Assembly (NCBI RefSeq): GCF_008297975.1 | Contig: NZ_VLNY01000003.1 | Coordinates: 482,770-546,769, forward strand | Direction of reading: 5' to 3' | Source of the DNA: Antrihabitans cavernicola | GTDB taxonomy: Bacteria; Actinomycetota; Actinomycetes; Mycobacteriales; Mycobacteriaceae | DNA length: 64,000 bases | Shown: positions 37,000 to 46,518 of the stretch, piece after piece | Layout: each line of letters begins with the position of its first letter | Numbering within the stretch: position 1 is the stretch's first letter | Notes under the pieces: model-generated | Database searches by the model: none | Told to the model about the DNA's origin: nothing | The model's input: only the letters and a program-made list of their open reading frames with translations | Made by a program: the position numbers and the translations under genes

Positions 37000-39900
37000 A
37001 TGTCTGCATCGTCGGGGAGCTCCGCAGGCTCTGCGCCAGCCCCCTTCCACTCGGCCCTTCTCGATGCGCTGCGCCAGCGCGTCGTCATCGGTGATGGGGC
37101 AATGGGGACGATGTTGCAGGATGCCGATCTCACTCTGGACGACTTTCTGGGCCTCGAAGGCTGCAACGAGATTCTCAACGAAACCCGTCCTGACGTGCTA
37201 CGACATATCCACCGCGCATATTTCGAAGCCGGTGCGGACGCCGTCGAGACCAACACCTTCGGTTGCAACCTGCCCAACCTCGCCGATTACGACATTTCGG
37301 ACAGGATTCGGGAGTTGTCCGAAAAGGGCACCAGGTTGGCGCGCGAGGTTGCCGACGAGATGGGTCCCGGTCGCGACGGGATGGGCCGATTCGTCCTCGG
37401 CTCGATGGGCCCGGGTACCAAGCTGCCGACGTTGGGCCATGCGCCGTATTCCGCGCTGCGCGACGCGTACACCGAGGCCGCGCTGGGCATGATCGACGGG
37501 GGAGCGGACGCAATCCTGGTCGAGACAGCGCAGGACCTGTTGCAGGTGAAAGCCGCGGTCATCGGCAGTCAGAACGCGATGAAGCAGTTGGACCGGCGGT
37601 TGCCGATCATCACCCACGTCACAGTGGAAACCACCGGAACCATGTTGCTGGGCAGCGAGATCGGTGCTGCGCTGACCGCGCTCGAGCCGCTCGGAATCGA
37701 CCTGATCGGGTTGAACTGCGCAACCGGACCCGCCGAGATGAGCGAACACCTGCGGCATCTGTCGAAGTACTCGACGTTGCCGGTGTCGGTGATGCCGAAT
37801 GCCGGTCTGCCGCAATTGGGTCCGAACGGTGCGGAATATCCGCTGACACCGGAAGAGTTGGCGGCCGCCCTGAGCGGGTTCGTGCGCGAGTTCGGATTGG
37901 CTCTGGTCGGCGGTTGCTGCGGTACGACGCCGGAGCACATTCGGCAGGTAGCCGACGCTGTGCACGATGTCGAGAAGGCCGTGCGGAAACCGGTGCACGA
38001 GGCGAGTGTGTCGTCGCTGTACTCGCAGGTTCCGTTCGAGCAGGATGCCAGCATCCTGATGATCGGTGAGCGGACCAACTCCAACGGGTCCAAGGCTTTT
38101 CGCGACGCAATGCTTTCTGCCGACTACGAGAAGTGCCTCGACATCGCGAAGGATCAAACGCGCGACGGTGCGCACATGCTCGACCTCAACATCGACTACG
38201 TAGGCCGTGACGGCGCGGCAGACATGGCCGAACTCGCCAGTCGCTTGGCGACGGCATCGACCCTGCCGATCATGCTGGACTCCACCGAGCCCGAGGTGTT
38301 GAAGGCCGGGCTCGAGCATCTGGGTGGCCGGTGCGCGATCAACTCGGTGAACTACGAGGACGGCACCGGCCCGGATTCGCGGTTCCAAAAGATCATGCGA
38401 TTGGTGAAGGAACATGGCGCAGCCGTCGTCGCCCTGACCATCGACGAGGAAGGCCAGGCACGAACCGCCGAGTGGAAGGTTCGCGTCGCCGAGCGGTTGA
38501 TCGAGGACATCACGACCAACTGGGGTCTCGCCGAGTCCGACATCATCATCGATGCGCTCACCTTCCCGATCTCCACGGGTCAGGAAGAAGTGCGCCGCGA
38601 CGGCATAGAGACGATCGAGGCGATTCGCCGACTGAAGGCGAGCCACCCGGATCTGCACTTCACGCTGGGTATTTCGAATATTTCGTTCGGCTTGAATCCC
38701 GCTGCTCGGCAGGTGCTGAACTCGGTGTTCCTGCACGAGTGCACGGAAGCGGGCCTGGACACGGCGATCGTGCATGCTTCGAAGATTCTGCCGATGGCGC
38801 GGATCCCGGACGAGCATCGTGAGGTGGCACTCGATCTGGTCTACGACCGTCGCCGCGAGGGTTACGACCCCCTGCAGAAACTGATGGAACTGTTCGAGGG
38901 CGTGTCGGCTGCCGGGGCGCGTGAGACGCGGGCGCAGGAACTTGCCGGGCTGCCTCTGTTCGAACGGCTGGAGCGGCGCATCGTCGACGGTGAGCGCAAC
39001 GGTCTCGATGCCGACCTCGACGAGGCGATGCAGAACACGCCGCCGCTCGAGATCATCAACGGCACACTGCTTTCCGGTATGAAAACGGTCGGTGAGCTGT
39101 TCGGGTCCGGTCAGATGCAGCTGCCGTTCGTGTTGCAGTCGGCGGAGGTCATGAAGGCCGCGGTCGCCTATCTGGAGCCGCACATGGAGGCCTCCGACGA
39201 CGACGGCAAGGGTCGCATCGTGTTGGCCACCGTCAAGGGCGACGTGCACGACATCGGTAAGAACCTGGTCGACATCATCTTGAGCAACAACGGCTACGAG
39301 GTGGTCAATCTCGGTATCAAGCAACCGATTTCGTCGATCCTCGAAGCTGCGATCGACAAGCGGGCAGATGTGATCGGGATGTCCGGCCTGCTGGTGAAGT
39401 CGACAGTCGTGATGAAGGAAAATCTGCTCGAGCTGAACTCTAAGGGTGTAGCCGAGCAGTTCCCGGTGTTGCTCGGTGGTGCCGCGCTGACGCGGTCCTA
39501 CGTCGAGAACGATCTGACCGACGCGTACGAGGGCGATGTCAGCTATGCCCGCGACGCGTTCGAAGGTCTGCGGTTGATGGACACGATCATGACGCGCAAG
39601 CGTGGTGGCGGCCCGGACCCGGACAGCCCGGAGGCCATCAAGGAGCGCGAGAAGGCGGCCGAGCGTAAGGCGCGGCACGAACGTTCGAAGGCCATCGCCG
39701 AGAAGCGAAAGGCCGCAGAGGTTCCGGTCGTTGTGCCGGAGCGGTCCGACGTCGCAGCGGATCTGCCGGTGCCGACGCCGCCGTTCTGGGGGAACCGCAT
39801 CGTGAAGGGCGTTGCCCTGTCTGAGTATTCGGGGCTCCTCGACGAACGCGCACTGTTCCTCGGCCAGTGGGGGCTTCGCGGGCAGAAGGCCGGCGATGGA

Positions 39901-40599
39901 CCGACCTACGAGGAACTGGTCGAAACCGAGGGTAGGCCGCGGCTGCGGTACTGGCTGGATCGGTTGAGCACGGACGGCATCCTCGCCCATGCTGCGGTGG
40001 TCTACGGGTATTTCCCGGCTGTGTCCGAGGGCGACGACATCATCGTGCTCGACCGGCCCGATCCCGCAGGGGCAGAGCGCTTCCGGTTCACCTTCCCCCG
40101 CCAGCAGCGCGACAGGTTCCTGTGCATCGCGGACTTCATCAGGTCTCGCAAGGACGCCATGGAATCCGACCAGGTCGATGTGCTGCCGTTCCAGCTGGTG
40201 ACGATGGGGCAGCCGATCGCCGATTTCGCGAACGAGTTGTTCGCCGCGAACTCGTACCGCGATTATCTCGAGGTGCACGGGATCGGCGTGCAACTCACCG
40301 AGGCGCTCGCCGAGTACTGGCACCGCCGCGTCCGTGAAGAACTGGTACTGCGCGGTCATTCGCTTGCCGAGGACGATCCGGCGGATGTGTTGGACTACTT
40401 CAAGCTCGGATATCGCGGTGCGCGTTACTCGTTCGGCTACGGTGCGTGCCCCGATCTGGAGGACCGTGCCAAGTTGGTCGCGCTGCTCGAGCCGGAACGC
40501 GTGGGCGTCACACTGTCCGAGGAGCTGCAGTTGCATCCGGAGCAGTCCACGGATGCCTTCGTTCTGCATCACCCCGAGGCGAAGTACTTCAACGCGTGA
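37000..40599 (+). CDS. metH: Cobalamin-dependent methionine synthase
   Basis: MetH transfers a methyl group from methyl-tetrahydrofolate to homocysteine through cob(I)alamin. All four modules are visible in 1199 residues: the homocysteine domain with zinc cysteines in LNCATGP and VGGCCGTTP; the folate domain with GERTNSNGS and NINYV-like LDLNIDYVGRDG; the B12 domain with GDVHDIGKNLVD; and the C-terminal AdoMet reactivation domain (HRRVREEL, GYRGARYSFGYGACP). ATG 37000 with a TACGCT box 7 nt upstream fixes the start; the frame stays open far upstream but overlaps PAC2. The 51-bp gap has no room for a cobalamin riboswitch. Confidence 0.97.
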   Translation: MSASSGSSAGSAPAPFHSALLDALRQRVVIGDGAMGTMLQDADLTLDDFLGLEGCNEILNETRPDVLRHIHRAYFEAGADAVETNTFGCNLPNLADYDISDRIRELSEKGTRLAREVADEMGPGRDGMGRFVLGSMGPGTKLPTLGHAPYSALRDAYTEAALGMIDGGADAILVETAQDLLQVKAAVIGSQNAMKQLDRRLPIITHVTVETTGTMLLGSEIGAALTALEPLGIDLIGLNCATGPAEMSEHLRHLSKYSTLPVSVMPNAGLPQLGPNGAEYPLTPEELAAALSGFVREFGLALVGGCCGTTPEHIRQVADAVHDVEKAVRKPVHEASVSSLYSQVPFEQDASILMIGERTNSNGSKAFRDAMLSADYEKCLDIAKDQTRDGAHMLDLNIDYVGRDGAADMAELASRLATASTLPIMLDSTEPEVLKAGLEHLGGRCAINSVNYEDGTGPDSRFQKIMRLVKEHGAAVVALTIDEEGQARTAEWKVRVAERLIEDITTNWGLAESDIIIDALTFPISTGQEEVRRDGIETIEAIRRLKASHPDLHFTLGISNISFGLNPAARQVLNSVFLHECTEAGLDTAIVHASKILPMARIPDEHREVALDLVYDRRREGYDPLQKLMELFEGVSAAGARETRAQELAGLPLFERLERRIVDGERNGLDADLDEAMQNTPPLEIINGTLLSGMKTVGELFGSGQMQLPFVLQSAEVMKAAVAYLEPHMEASDDDGKGRIVLATVKGDVHDIGKNLVDIILSNNGYEVVNLGIKQPISSILEAAIDKRADVIGMSGLLVKSTVVMKENLLELNSKGVAEQFPVLLGGAALTRSYVENDLTDAYEGDVSYARDAFEGLRLMDTIMTRKRGGGPDPDSPEAIKEREKAAERKARHERSKAIAEKRKAAEVPVVVPERSDVAADLPVPTPPFWGNRIVKGVALSEYSGLLDERALFLGQWGLRGQKAGDGPTYEELVETEGRPRLRYWLDRLSTDGILAHAAVVYGYFPAVSEGDDIIVLDRPDPAGAERFRFTFPRQQRDRFLCIADFIRSRKDAMESDQVDVLPFQLVTMGQPIADFANELFAANSYRDYLEVHGIGVQLTEALAEYWHRRVREELVLRGHSLAEDDPADVLDYFKLGYRGARYSFGYGACPDLEDRAKLVALLEPERVGVTLSEELQLHPEQSTDAFVLHHPEAKYFNA

Positions 40600-41255
40600 G
40601 CAACCTCGCCGGTGTTCTGTTCGATATGGACGGCACCCTTCTCGACTCCGAAAAGCTCTGGGACGTAGCGGTATACGAGTTGGCCGAGCATCTCGGCGGC
40701 GAGATGACCACGGCGATCAGGCACTCGCTGATCGGATCGTCGGGACCGAACGCGCTGAAGATCATCTTCGAGGCGTTCGACCTGCAGCCATATCCGGCGG
40801 CTCTGGACGACGCCGGTCGGTGGTTGGAGAAGCGGGTTACCGAGTTGTTCGAGAACGGCATTCCGTGGCGACCGGGCGCCAAGGATGCCCTGGCAATGGT
40901 GCGTGACAGCGGGTTGAGCACGGCATTGGTGACCAATACCAAGCGTTCGCTGACCGAGTACGGGCTCGACACGATCGGCCGGGAGTATTTCGACGTCACC
41001 GTGTGTGGCGACGAGGTGGACAACGGGAAGCCCGCCGCTGACCCGTACCTTCGAGCGGTTCGATTGTTGGGCCTGGCCGCGCAGGCGTGTCTGGCGATCG
41101 AGGACTCGCCGACGGGCACGCTGTCCGCGGAGGCGGCTGGCTGCTCGGTGCTGATCGTGCCGTGTGAGATTGCCGTGCCGGATGGACCGGGCCGGGCGTT
41201 TCGCGAAAGCTTGGTCGGACTGGAGCTCGCACACCTGCACGAGGCGATGAGATGA
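40596..41255 (+). CDS. HAD-superfamily hydrolase (subfamily IA)
   Basis: The 219-residue phosphatase-like protein has HAD motif I DMDGTLLDSE, motif II in TALVTNTKRS, motif III lysine in NGKPAADPYL and motif IV in CLAIEDSPTG, with a helical cap. Sugar-phosphate or phosphomutase activity is typical of the group. GTG 40596 overlaps the metH stop (GTGA), and its own stop overlaps the next gene (ATGA), so metH-HAD-NTF2 are probably cotranslated. The link to methionine synthesis is unclear. Confidence 0.88.
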   Translation: MSNLAGVLFDMDGTLLDSEKLWDVAVYELAEHLGGEMTTAIRHSLIGSSGPNALKIIFEAFDLQPYPAALDDAGRWLEKRVTELFENGIPWRPGAKDALAMVRDSGLSTALVTNTKRSLTEYGLDTIGREYFDVTVCGDEVDNGKPAADPYLRAVRLLGLAAQACLAIEDSPTGTLSAEAAGCSVLIVPCEIAVPDGPGRAFRESLVGLELAHLHEAMR

Positions 41256-41641
41256 CACCGCAAGAGATTTTCGAGCAGTACCTGTTCGCCGGAATGACGC
41301 GTAACGCCGATGCGCAAGCAGCACTCTTCACCGAGGACGGGGTGCTGGAGGCACCGCTGGCGGATCCTCATGGTGTGTTTCCGCGCAGGCTCGCCGGTAG
41401 GAAGGCGATCAGGGACGGCTTGTCGACGTTCCATGCGCGTGCCGGCGCTGACGTGGCCGGTCAGGTCGACGTCGATCACTCTCGCTATGTTCTGCACGCC
41501 ACCGAAGAGCCCGAAGTATTCGTCGTCGAAATCGACGTGATGGTGGACGGTGCGATGCAGTCGTTGGTCCAGATCTACCGCTTGCGCGACGAAAAGATCG
41601 TGCTTCTGCGCGACTTCTTCGCCCCCGACTCGGTGCGCTGA
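41252..41641 (+). CDS. NTF2/SnoaL-like small protein
   Basis: This 129-residue protein has the NTF2-like cone fold pattern: an N-terminal helix pair ([22 protein letters not shown]), [24 protein letters not shown], and a beta-sheet end [18 protein letters not shown]. Members act as enzymes or ligand-binding proteins; the substrate cannot be read. ATG 41252 overlaps the HAD stop. hisE follows 32 bp after its stop. Confidence 0.8.
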   Translation: MTPQEIFEQYLFAGMTRNADAQAALFTEDGVLEAPLADPHGVFPRRLAGRKAIRDGLSTFHARAGADVAGQVDVDHSRYVLHATEEPEVFVVEIDVMVDGAMQSLVQIYRLRDEKIVLLRDFFAPDSVR

Positions 41642-41673
41642 CCCACAGCCCTGGCGATTTGTCGTTGCGCGCC

Positions 41674-41955
41674 GTGAAAGAATGGCTAGCCGTGAAGACC
41701 TTCGAATCCCTGTTCGCCGAGCTCCAGGACCGCGCTGCCAACCGCCCGGAAGGATCGGGCACCGTTGCTGCGCTCGACGCAGGCGTCCATGCGCAGGGCA
41801 AGAAGGTTCTCGAAGAGGCAGGCGAAGTGTGGATCGCGGCCGAGCACGAGAGTGATGAGGCGCTGTCGGAGGAGATCTCGCAGCTGCTGTACTGGGTGCA
41901 GGTGCTGATGGTGGGTCGGGGTTTGACGCTCGACGACGTATACCGACATCTGTGA
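41674..41955 (+). CDS. hisE: Phosphoribosyl-ATP pyrophosphatase
   Basis: HisE hydrolyses phosphoribosyl-ATP to phosphoribosyl-AMP, the second step of histidine synthesis. The MazG-like metal site is visible in [19 protein letters not shown], followed by [31 protein letters not shown] 41674 gives 93 residues starting [14 protein letters not shown], the same length and register as the M. tuberculosis protein (MQQSLAVKTFE); GTG 41692 is the alternative. hisG starts 46 bp downstream, so they are probably one operon. Confidence 0.93.
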   Translation: MKEWLAVKTFESLFAELQDRAANRPEGSGTVAALDAGVHAQGKKVLEEAGEVWIAAEHESDEALSEEISQLLYWVQVLMVGRGLTLDDVYRHL

Positions 41956-42001
41956 TCGGTTCGTCTCGCTCCCTTCTCACTCACTCCGAAAGGCCACGAC
42001 C

Positions 42002-42871
42002 GTGAACGACAAGCCCTCGCTGCTGCGCGTCGCAGTACCCAACAAAGGTGCACTCTCCGAGTCCGCCGCTGAAATTCTGTCCGAGGCCGGCTACCGCCGC
42101 CGCACCGATTCGCGCGATCTGACAGTCCTGGATCCCGCGAATCAAGTCGAGTTCTTCTTCTTGCGCCCCAAGGACATTGCCATCTACGTCGGCTCGGGCG
42201 AGCTGGATCTCGGGATCACCGGGCGCGACCTCGCGCTCGATTCCGGTGCGCCCGTCGAAGAGAAGTTGGCGCTCGGCTTCGGCCGGTCGACATTTCGCTA
42301 CGCGGCGCCGGAAGGCCGGCCGTGGACGCCGAACGACCTTGGCGGCCTGCGGATTGCGACGTCGTACCCGAATCTTGTTCGTGCCGATCTGGCCGCTCGC
42401 GGCCTCGAGGCAGAGGTCATCCGGTTGGACGGCGCCGTCGAGATCTCGATCCAGCTGGGTGTGGCCGACGCGATCGCCGATGTGGTCGGCTCGGGTCGAA
42501 CCCTTCGTCAACATAACCTGGTGGCGTTCGGCGAATCGCTGTGCGACTCCGAGGGTGTGCTGATTCAGCGCGCGGGTGCCGAGAGCGATGATCGCATTCG
42601 AAACCAGCTGGTCGCGAGGGTGCAGGGCGTCGTTTTTGCGCAGCAGTATCTGATGCTCGACTACGACTGCCCGCGCGCGTTGCTCGACAAAGCAGTCACG
42701 ATCACGCCGGGCCTCGAGTCGCCGACGGTGTCGCCGCTGGCGGACGAGGGATGGGTTGCGGTGCGAGCGATGGTGCCGCGGAAGGTGCACAACAGTGTCA
42801 TGGACGAGCTCGCCGAGATGGGTGCGAAAGCGATTCTCGCGTCGGATATCAGGTCGTGCCGGGCGTTCTGA
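42002..42871 (+). CDS. hisG: ATP phosphoribosyltransferase (long form)
   Basis: HisG catalyses the first, committed step of histidine synthesis, joining ATP and PRPP. The 289 residues are the HisG-long form with its C-terminal regulatory ACT-like domain, which needs no HisZ and is inhibited by histidine. [32 protein letters not shown] and the PRPP-binding [12 protein letters not shown] are visible, with the regulatory end [26 protein letters not shown]. It lies downstream of hisE, as in mycobacteria. Confidence 0.97.
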   Translation: MNDKPSLLRVAVPNKGALSESAAEILSEAGYRRRTDSRDLTVLDPANQVEFFFLRPKDIAIYVGSGELDLGITGRDLALDSGAPVEEKLALGFGRSTFRYAAPEGRPWTPNDLGGLRIATSYPNLVRADLAARGLEAEVIRLDGAVEISIQLGVADAIADVVGSGRTLRQHNLVAFGESLCDSEGVLIQRAGAESDDRIRNQLVARVQGVVFAQQYLMLDYDCPRALLDKAVTITPGLESPTVSPLADEGWVAVRAMVPRKVHNSVMDELAEMGAKAILASDIRSCRAF

Positions 42872-42880
42872 ATTTCAAGG

Positions 42881-43675
42881 CTAGAACAGCGGCTTCATGA
42901 ACGACCACAGGCCACCCTCGGGATCTCGGGCGCTGTACTCGCGGTATCCGTAGGGCATGTCGGTCGGCGGATAGAGGATGTCGGCATTCTGCGCCACCGC
43001 GTGCGAGTAGTGAGCATCGACATCGTCGACCATGACTGCAGTGGTCCCAGTCGATGCTCCGAGCGCCTGCGGCGACGCGAGGTGAAACTCCGGGGACACT
43101 TGATGTAGCCAGATCATTCCGTCCCCTGCGTCCACCTCGCCGTGCACACATCGGCCTGCGTCGTCGTAATCGAGCCGTCCCGGTCCGAGGCCGAATACGC
43201 GGACCAAGTAGGCGTGAATTGCTGTGATGTCGTCATACACGAGGATCGATATCCTGCGTTCTACGGTGCTGTCGAGCATGGTCATTTCCTCCATTGTTTC
43301 GATGAGTTCGTCGGCGGTGGGTGGTGTGTCGCAGGCCAGGGACCCGATCATCCCGGCCAGACGGCGCCGGAGCTGTCCGCCGACGGCAACCTGGTGGTCG
43401 ATCAATTCGAGGTGTCTGCGCAGTGCGTGTTCGAGGTCCCATCCCGGATCGTCGAGCACTCGGGCTATCTCATCCAGCGCGAACCCGATCTTGCGCAGAA
43501 GGCAGATCCGGTACAGCCTGTGCACGTCATCGGAGCCGTACAGCCGGTGGCCACCCTCGGAGCGGCGTGACGGTTGCAGCAAACCGATCTGGTCGTAGTA
43601 GCGAAGGGCGCGGACGGTCAATCCGGAGTCGTGCGCGAGTTCGCCGACCTTGAACGTGCCATCAATTGCCGTCAT
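42881..43675 (-). CDS. MerR-family regulator fused to a VOC domain
   Basis: The N-terminal winged helix (FKVGELAHDSGLTVRALRYYDQIGLLQPSRRSEGGHRLY) and the dimerisation helix (to about residue 120) are MerR-like. The C-terminal part, from SILVYDDITAIHAYLVRVFGL, is a VOC fold ending in DPEGGLWSFMKPLF, probably the ligand sensor. No metal-binding cysteine pattern of MerR itself is seen. ATG 43675 is 7 nt from a TAGCGT box, so a leaderless mRNA is likely; the longer frame is rejected. Autoregulation is suggested by the operator upstream. It converges on hisG with a 9-bp gap. Confidence 0.87.
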   Translation of the reverse strand: MTAIDGTFKVGELAHDSGLTVRALRYYDQIGLLQPSRRSEGGHRLYGSDDVHRLYRICLLRKIGFALDEIARVLDDPGWDLEHALRRHLELIDHQVAVGGQLRRRLAGMIGSLACDTPPTADELIETMEEMTMLDSTVERRISILVYDDITAIHAYLVRVFGLGPGRLDYDDAGRCVHGEVDAGDGMIWLHQVSPEFHLASPQALGASTGTTAVMVDDVDAHYSHAVAQNADILYPPTDMPYGYREYSARDPEGGLWSFMKPLF

Positions 43676-43682
43676 TCCCACA

Positions 43683-43713
43683 ACGCTAGGACGTGACGTG
43701 GCGTCACTTGCAA
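43683..43713 (-). promoter_or_regulatory. MerR-type promoter with palindromic operator and 19-bp spacer
   Basis: On the minus strand, -35 TTGCAA (43713-43708) and -10 TAGCGT (43688-43683) are separated by 19 bp, the long spacer typical of MerR-regulated promoters. The spacer holds the perfect inverted repeat GTGACG-TGG-CGTCAC (43693-43707). The start codon is 7 nt after the -10. Autoregulation by the MerR-VOC protein is inferred. Confidence 0.7.
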
Positions 43714-43747
43714 GTCTGGACCTGTGAGCTGCAGAAACTCGTTGCAT

Positions 43748-43770
43748 TCGTACATGTGTGCGAGTAGAAT
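43748..43770 (+). promoter_or_regulatory. Degenerate SOS box and -10 of the DUF222/HNH gene
   Basis: TCGTACATGTGTGCGA (43748-43763) differs from the LexA consensus TCGAACxxxxGTTCGA at two positions. TAGAAT at 43765-43770 is the probable -10, 6 nt before ATG 43777. The layout is the same, base for base in spacing, as at the intact box before the second DUF222 gene at 63714, so damage-related control was probably present and may be weakened. Confidence 0.55.
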
Positions 43771-43776
43771 TGAGGC

Positions 43777-45428
43777 ATGGTCCGGGGGGAATCCGCAACA
43801 TCGACAGAGACAGATTTAGCAATTCTCGATGCAATGGCCACAGCTGCGGCGTTCGAGAATCGGGCAGCGTTTCGGAAGGTGAACGCGGCCGCATTCGTGT
43901 GGGATGCGTGGCTCGAGCGTGATGCCCAACTCGGTGTCGACGACATCGTCGATTGCGGCAACAACGCACTCGCCGAAATCGCGGTGCGGTTGGGGTGTTC
44001 GAAGACGATGGCGGAGAACTTCGCCACAGTCGGCATGGATCTACGTCTTCGGCTGCCGCTGGTACGTGAGGTGTTCGCCGCTGGCATGTTGGATTACGCA
44101 CGGGTGTCGAAAATCTGTCGGGCGACGTGTGGATTTCGACAGGCAACCGTCGATGCGGCGGTCCGCGACATCGTGGCCGCTGCAGCATCGCTGTCACCGG
44201 GCCCTTTGGGTGCGGCGATCGATCAGATTTTGACCCGGATCGCACCCGAGGAAGTCGCGGAGCGGCGGATCGAGGCTACGCGGTTCCGGAAGCTCCGCAA
44301 ACGTCGTGATGGTGACCTCGGTGTGTCGAAGCGGTGATGTCGCCCGAAGAGTGCGAAGCGACGTGGCAGCGAATCGCCGAAGTCGCCGACACGGTCTGCA
44401 AACACGACCAACGCAACAGGCAGTACCGGTTGGTGGATGCGTTCATGGCGTTGATTCATGGTGAGAACCGTTTGCGCTGCCTGTGCGAACGTGATGATTG
44501 TGTGGCGGCGACAACCCCGACCGACAAACGGCGAACCCCGTTGGTGCAGATAAGCATCGACGTCGCTACCTTGTTGGGGTTGCTGTCCAATCCCGCGTAT
44601 CTCGAAGGCTACGGACCGATCGACCCCGCGTTGGCCAGGGAGTTGGCGAAGGACGGAACCTGGCAGACGATGTTGACCGAGGCGCTGGAAATGGCACGCA
44701 AGCTCGGGCTTGTGGACGACGACGTCGAGGCGGCAACGCCGGAACCTGAACGAGCCCAGCCCGATCCGGAACCAGAGGCACCGAAACCTGCAGCGCCTAA
44801 GCCGCCACGTATGTGTTCCGTTGTCTTCCACGCCCGCGGCAAGCGACGCAGAGCCGGGTGGCTACCGGAATACGGATCCACGCCGGCCCTGACGGATCCG
44901 TCGACTGCGGAACTTTCAGCCGAGGCGGTGGCGGAGCTGGTCGCCAAGGCGATCGCGAAAGATCCCAAGCTCGCGAATGGCGAGCATCCCGACGGTCACG
45001 GCGGCCATGAGAAGCCGCCACCGGGCGCCCTCGACTACCGGCCCGATGCCGAGACCGTGGCGATCGTGCGGGCCCGGGATCGGCATTGCCGATTCCCGGG
45101 CTGCCGAATGCCGGCGAAGAAGTGTCAGGTTGATCATGTCATCCCGTTTCGGCATCACGCCCCGCACGCGGGTGGGTGGACGATCCCATCGAACCTGCAG
45201 TGCCTGTGTGCGTTTCACCACCAACTCAAAACGATGAAACTCTGGACCGCGAAAATGCTGCCCGGCGGCATCATCATCTGGACATCGAGCTACGGAACCA
45301 CCCACATCACGCTCCCCGACGGTGGAATGACTGCGTCACCACCCGATCCCGATCTCCAACCGAAAGTCTTCAACGGACCCGAACCCTGGGAACCGTCGGA
45401 GATCGACCAAGGTGAAGCGCCGTTCTGA
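43777..45428 (+). pseudogene. DUF222/HNH endonuclease (13E12 family), split by a frameshift
   Basis: Two consecutive frames make one protein. 43777-44337 encodes the DUF222 N-terminal half ending RFRKLRKRRDGDLGVSKR and a TGA; 44334-45428 continues in another frame with MSPEECEATWQRIAEVADTVC and carries the HNH nuclease CRFPGCRMPAKKCQVDHVIPFRHH, then NLQCLCAFHHQ. Adding one G in the GCGGTGATG stretch at 44331-44339 would join them as SKRVMSPEE, so a single-base loss is the simplest cause. The joined protein would be about 550 residues, normal for the family. It could be a sequencing error or programmed frameshifting instead. Confidence 0.8.
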
Positions 45429-45434
45429 GTGGCG

Positions 45435-45695
45435 TCAGGTGTTGTGCTGGTACCGACACCACTGGCCGCCAAGGTCTTTCAGGTTGCCCCAGTGGCGGCC
45501 TGGACTCGCTGTCCAGAAGATCAGGGGATGGCCCGCAGGGAGGGGTGTGATGTTGGGCGCACCTTCCGGAGGATGATCATCTGCAAGCTGCTCGAACGAC
45601 CTATCAAAGAACAGGCGGCACAGTGGCAGGTCGGTCGGTTTCGACTTCGGAAATAGACAAACGCTGGGATGCGTGGACTCCCGCCGAGGTCGCAC
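45435..45695 (-). other. Possible gene remnant on the minus strand
   Basis: An open frame of 86 codons reads like real protein over its C-terminal part (DDHPPEGAPNITPLPAGHP, then LIFWTASPGRHWGN and DLGGQWCRY). Its first part overlaps the start of the nucleotidyltransferase-like gene, so it cannot be intact there. It may be the end of a deleted gene. I do not recognise the family, and the rest of 45429-45622 shows nothing else. Confidence 0.3.
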
Positions 45696-46243
45696 AGCGA
45701 CTCTCAGGAGTCGCCGCTTCTTGGTACGTGGCTGCTGGATGGGCGCTGCATCTATTTTCCGACAGCGCAGCCCGTGAACATGCTGACACCGAAATCGCTA
45801 TCCCAGCAGAGGGATTCAACGAAATCATGGACGCGCTACCCGACTTCGAATGGGATGTCGTCGGCGACGGGAGAATCTGGCCCTTTCCCGAGCAACGCGC
45901 CATTCATTTCCAAACTTGGCTGCGCGAGCCCGCGACGGGGATCTACCGCCTCGACGTCTTCCGTGAACCAAGCATCGATGAACATTGGGTATGTCGACGT
46001 GACGCAACGATCACCCTGCCTTACCGCGAACTCATTCTCCACAGCAGCAACGGCATCCCATACGTCATACCCGAGGTGGCATTGCTCTTCAAAGCCAAAC
46101 ATCTGCGACCGAAGGACGCGGCTGACTTCTACAACGTGCTTCCCGCGATGGACCAGGCCCGGCGATCACGGCTCCACAGTTGGCTGTCCAAAGTCCACCC
46201 TGGCCACCCCTGGATTGAAATCCTCGCAAGCTGCAACTCTTGA
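45623..46243 (+). CDS. Nucleotidyltransferase-like protein (ANT/AbiEii-like)
   Basis: The 206-residue protein resembles the family of small nucleotidyltransferase-like proteins related to ANT(2'') and AbiEii: ASWYVAAGWALHLFSDSAAREHADTEIAI, where the strand with H and D/E residues corresponds to the metal site, then GIYRLDVFREP and PYVIPEVALLFKAKHLRPKDAADF. The GxD-type D-x-D motif of active aminoglycoside enzymes is not obvious (HADTEI), so drug modification is uncertain. It starts at GTG 45623 without a strong ribosome-binding site. Its codon use looks slightly lower in GC than its neighbours. Confidence 0.6.
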   Translation: MAGRSVSTSEIDKRWDAWTPAEVAQRLSGVAASWYVAAGWALHLFSDSAAREHADTEIAIPAEGFNEIMDALPDFEWDVVGDGRIWPFPEQRAIHFQTWLREPATGIYRLDVFREPSIDEHWVCRRDATITLPYRELILHSSNGIPYVIPEVALLFKAKHLRPKDAADFYNVLPAMDQARRSRLHSWLSKVHPGHPWIEILASCNS

Positions 46244-46280
46244 CAATTCTCGCTAACGACCGGACTCGGTGGCCGTTCTG

Positions 46281-46493
46281 TCACAACGGAATCAATTCGG
46301 CCAAGCGACGCCGAGATTCCGAACTAGCCGACAACGCTCGCGAAAGTTGCTGCCACGCTTGCCGAACACGTTCTTCATCTCGTCGCAGCTGCGACTGTGC
46401 AAGTGCCAGCTGACGCCGCTCTGCGTATCGCAGCGTCTCGACACGGTCTTGGTCGAGCAGGGTCATGAAGAGATCGGGATGCACCCAGAACAT
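46281..46493 (-). CDS. Small helical hypothetical protein
   Basis: The 70-residue protein is highly charged and helical (LRYAERRQLALAQSQLRRDEERVRQAWQQL), possibly a coiled coil, after a hydrophobic start MFWVHPDLFMTLLDQD. ATG 46493 has an AAGGGGGA ribosome-binding site about 7 nt upstream, which makes it more than a chance frame. It starts 25 bp after the ArsR-type gene stop on the same strand, so the two may form an operon. Confidence 0.55.
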   Translation of the reverse strand: MFWVHPDLFMTLLDQDRVETLRYAERRQLALAQSQLRRDEERVRQAWQQLSRALSASSESRRRLAELIPL

Positions 46494-46518
46494 CGATTCC
46501 CCCTTGCGTGGAATGGGA

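Noticed and set aside
37198..40572. A 1124-codon open frame antisense to metH
   Set aside because: It is a shadow of the high-GC metH frame: no domain is recognisable, and the metH protein on the plus strand is complete.
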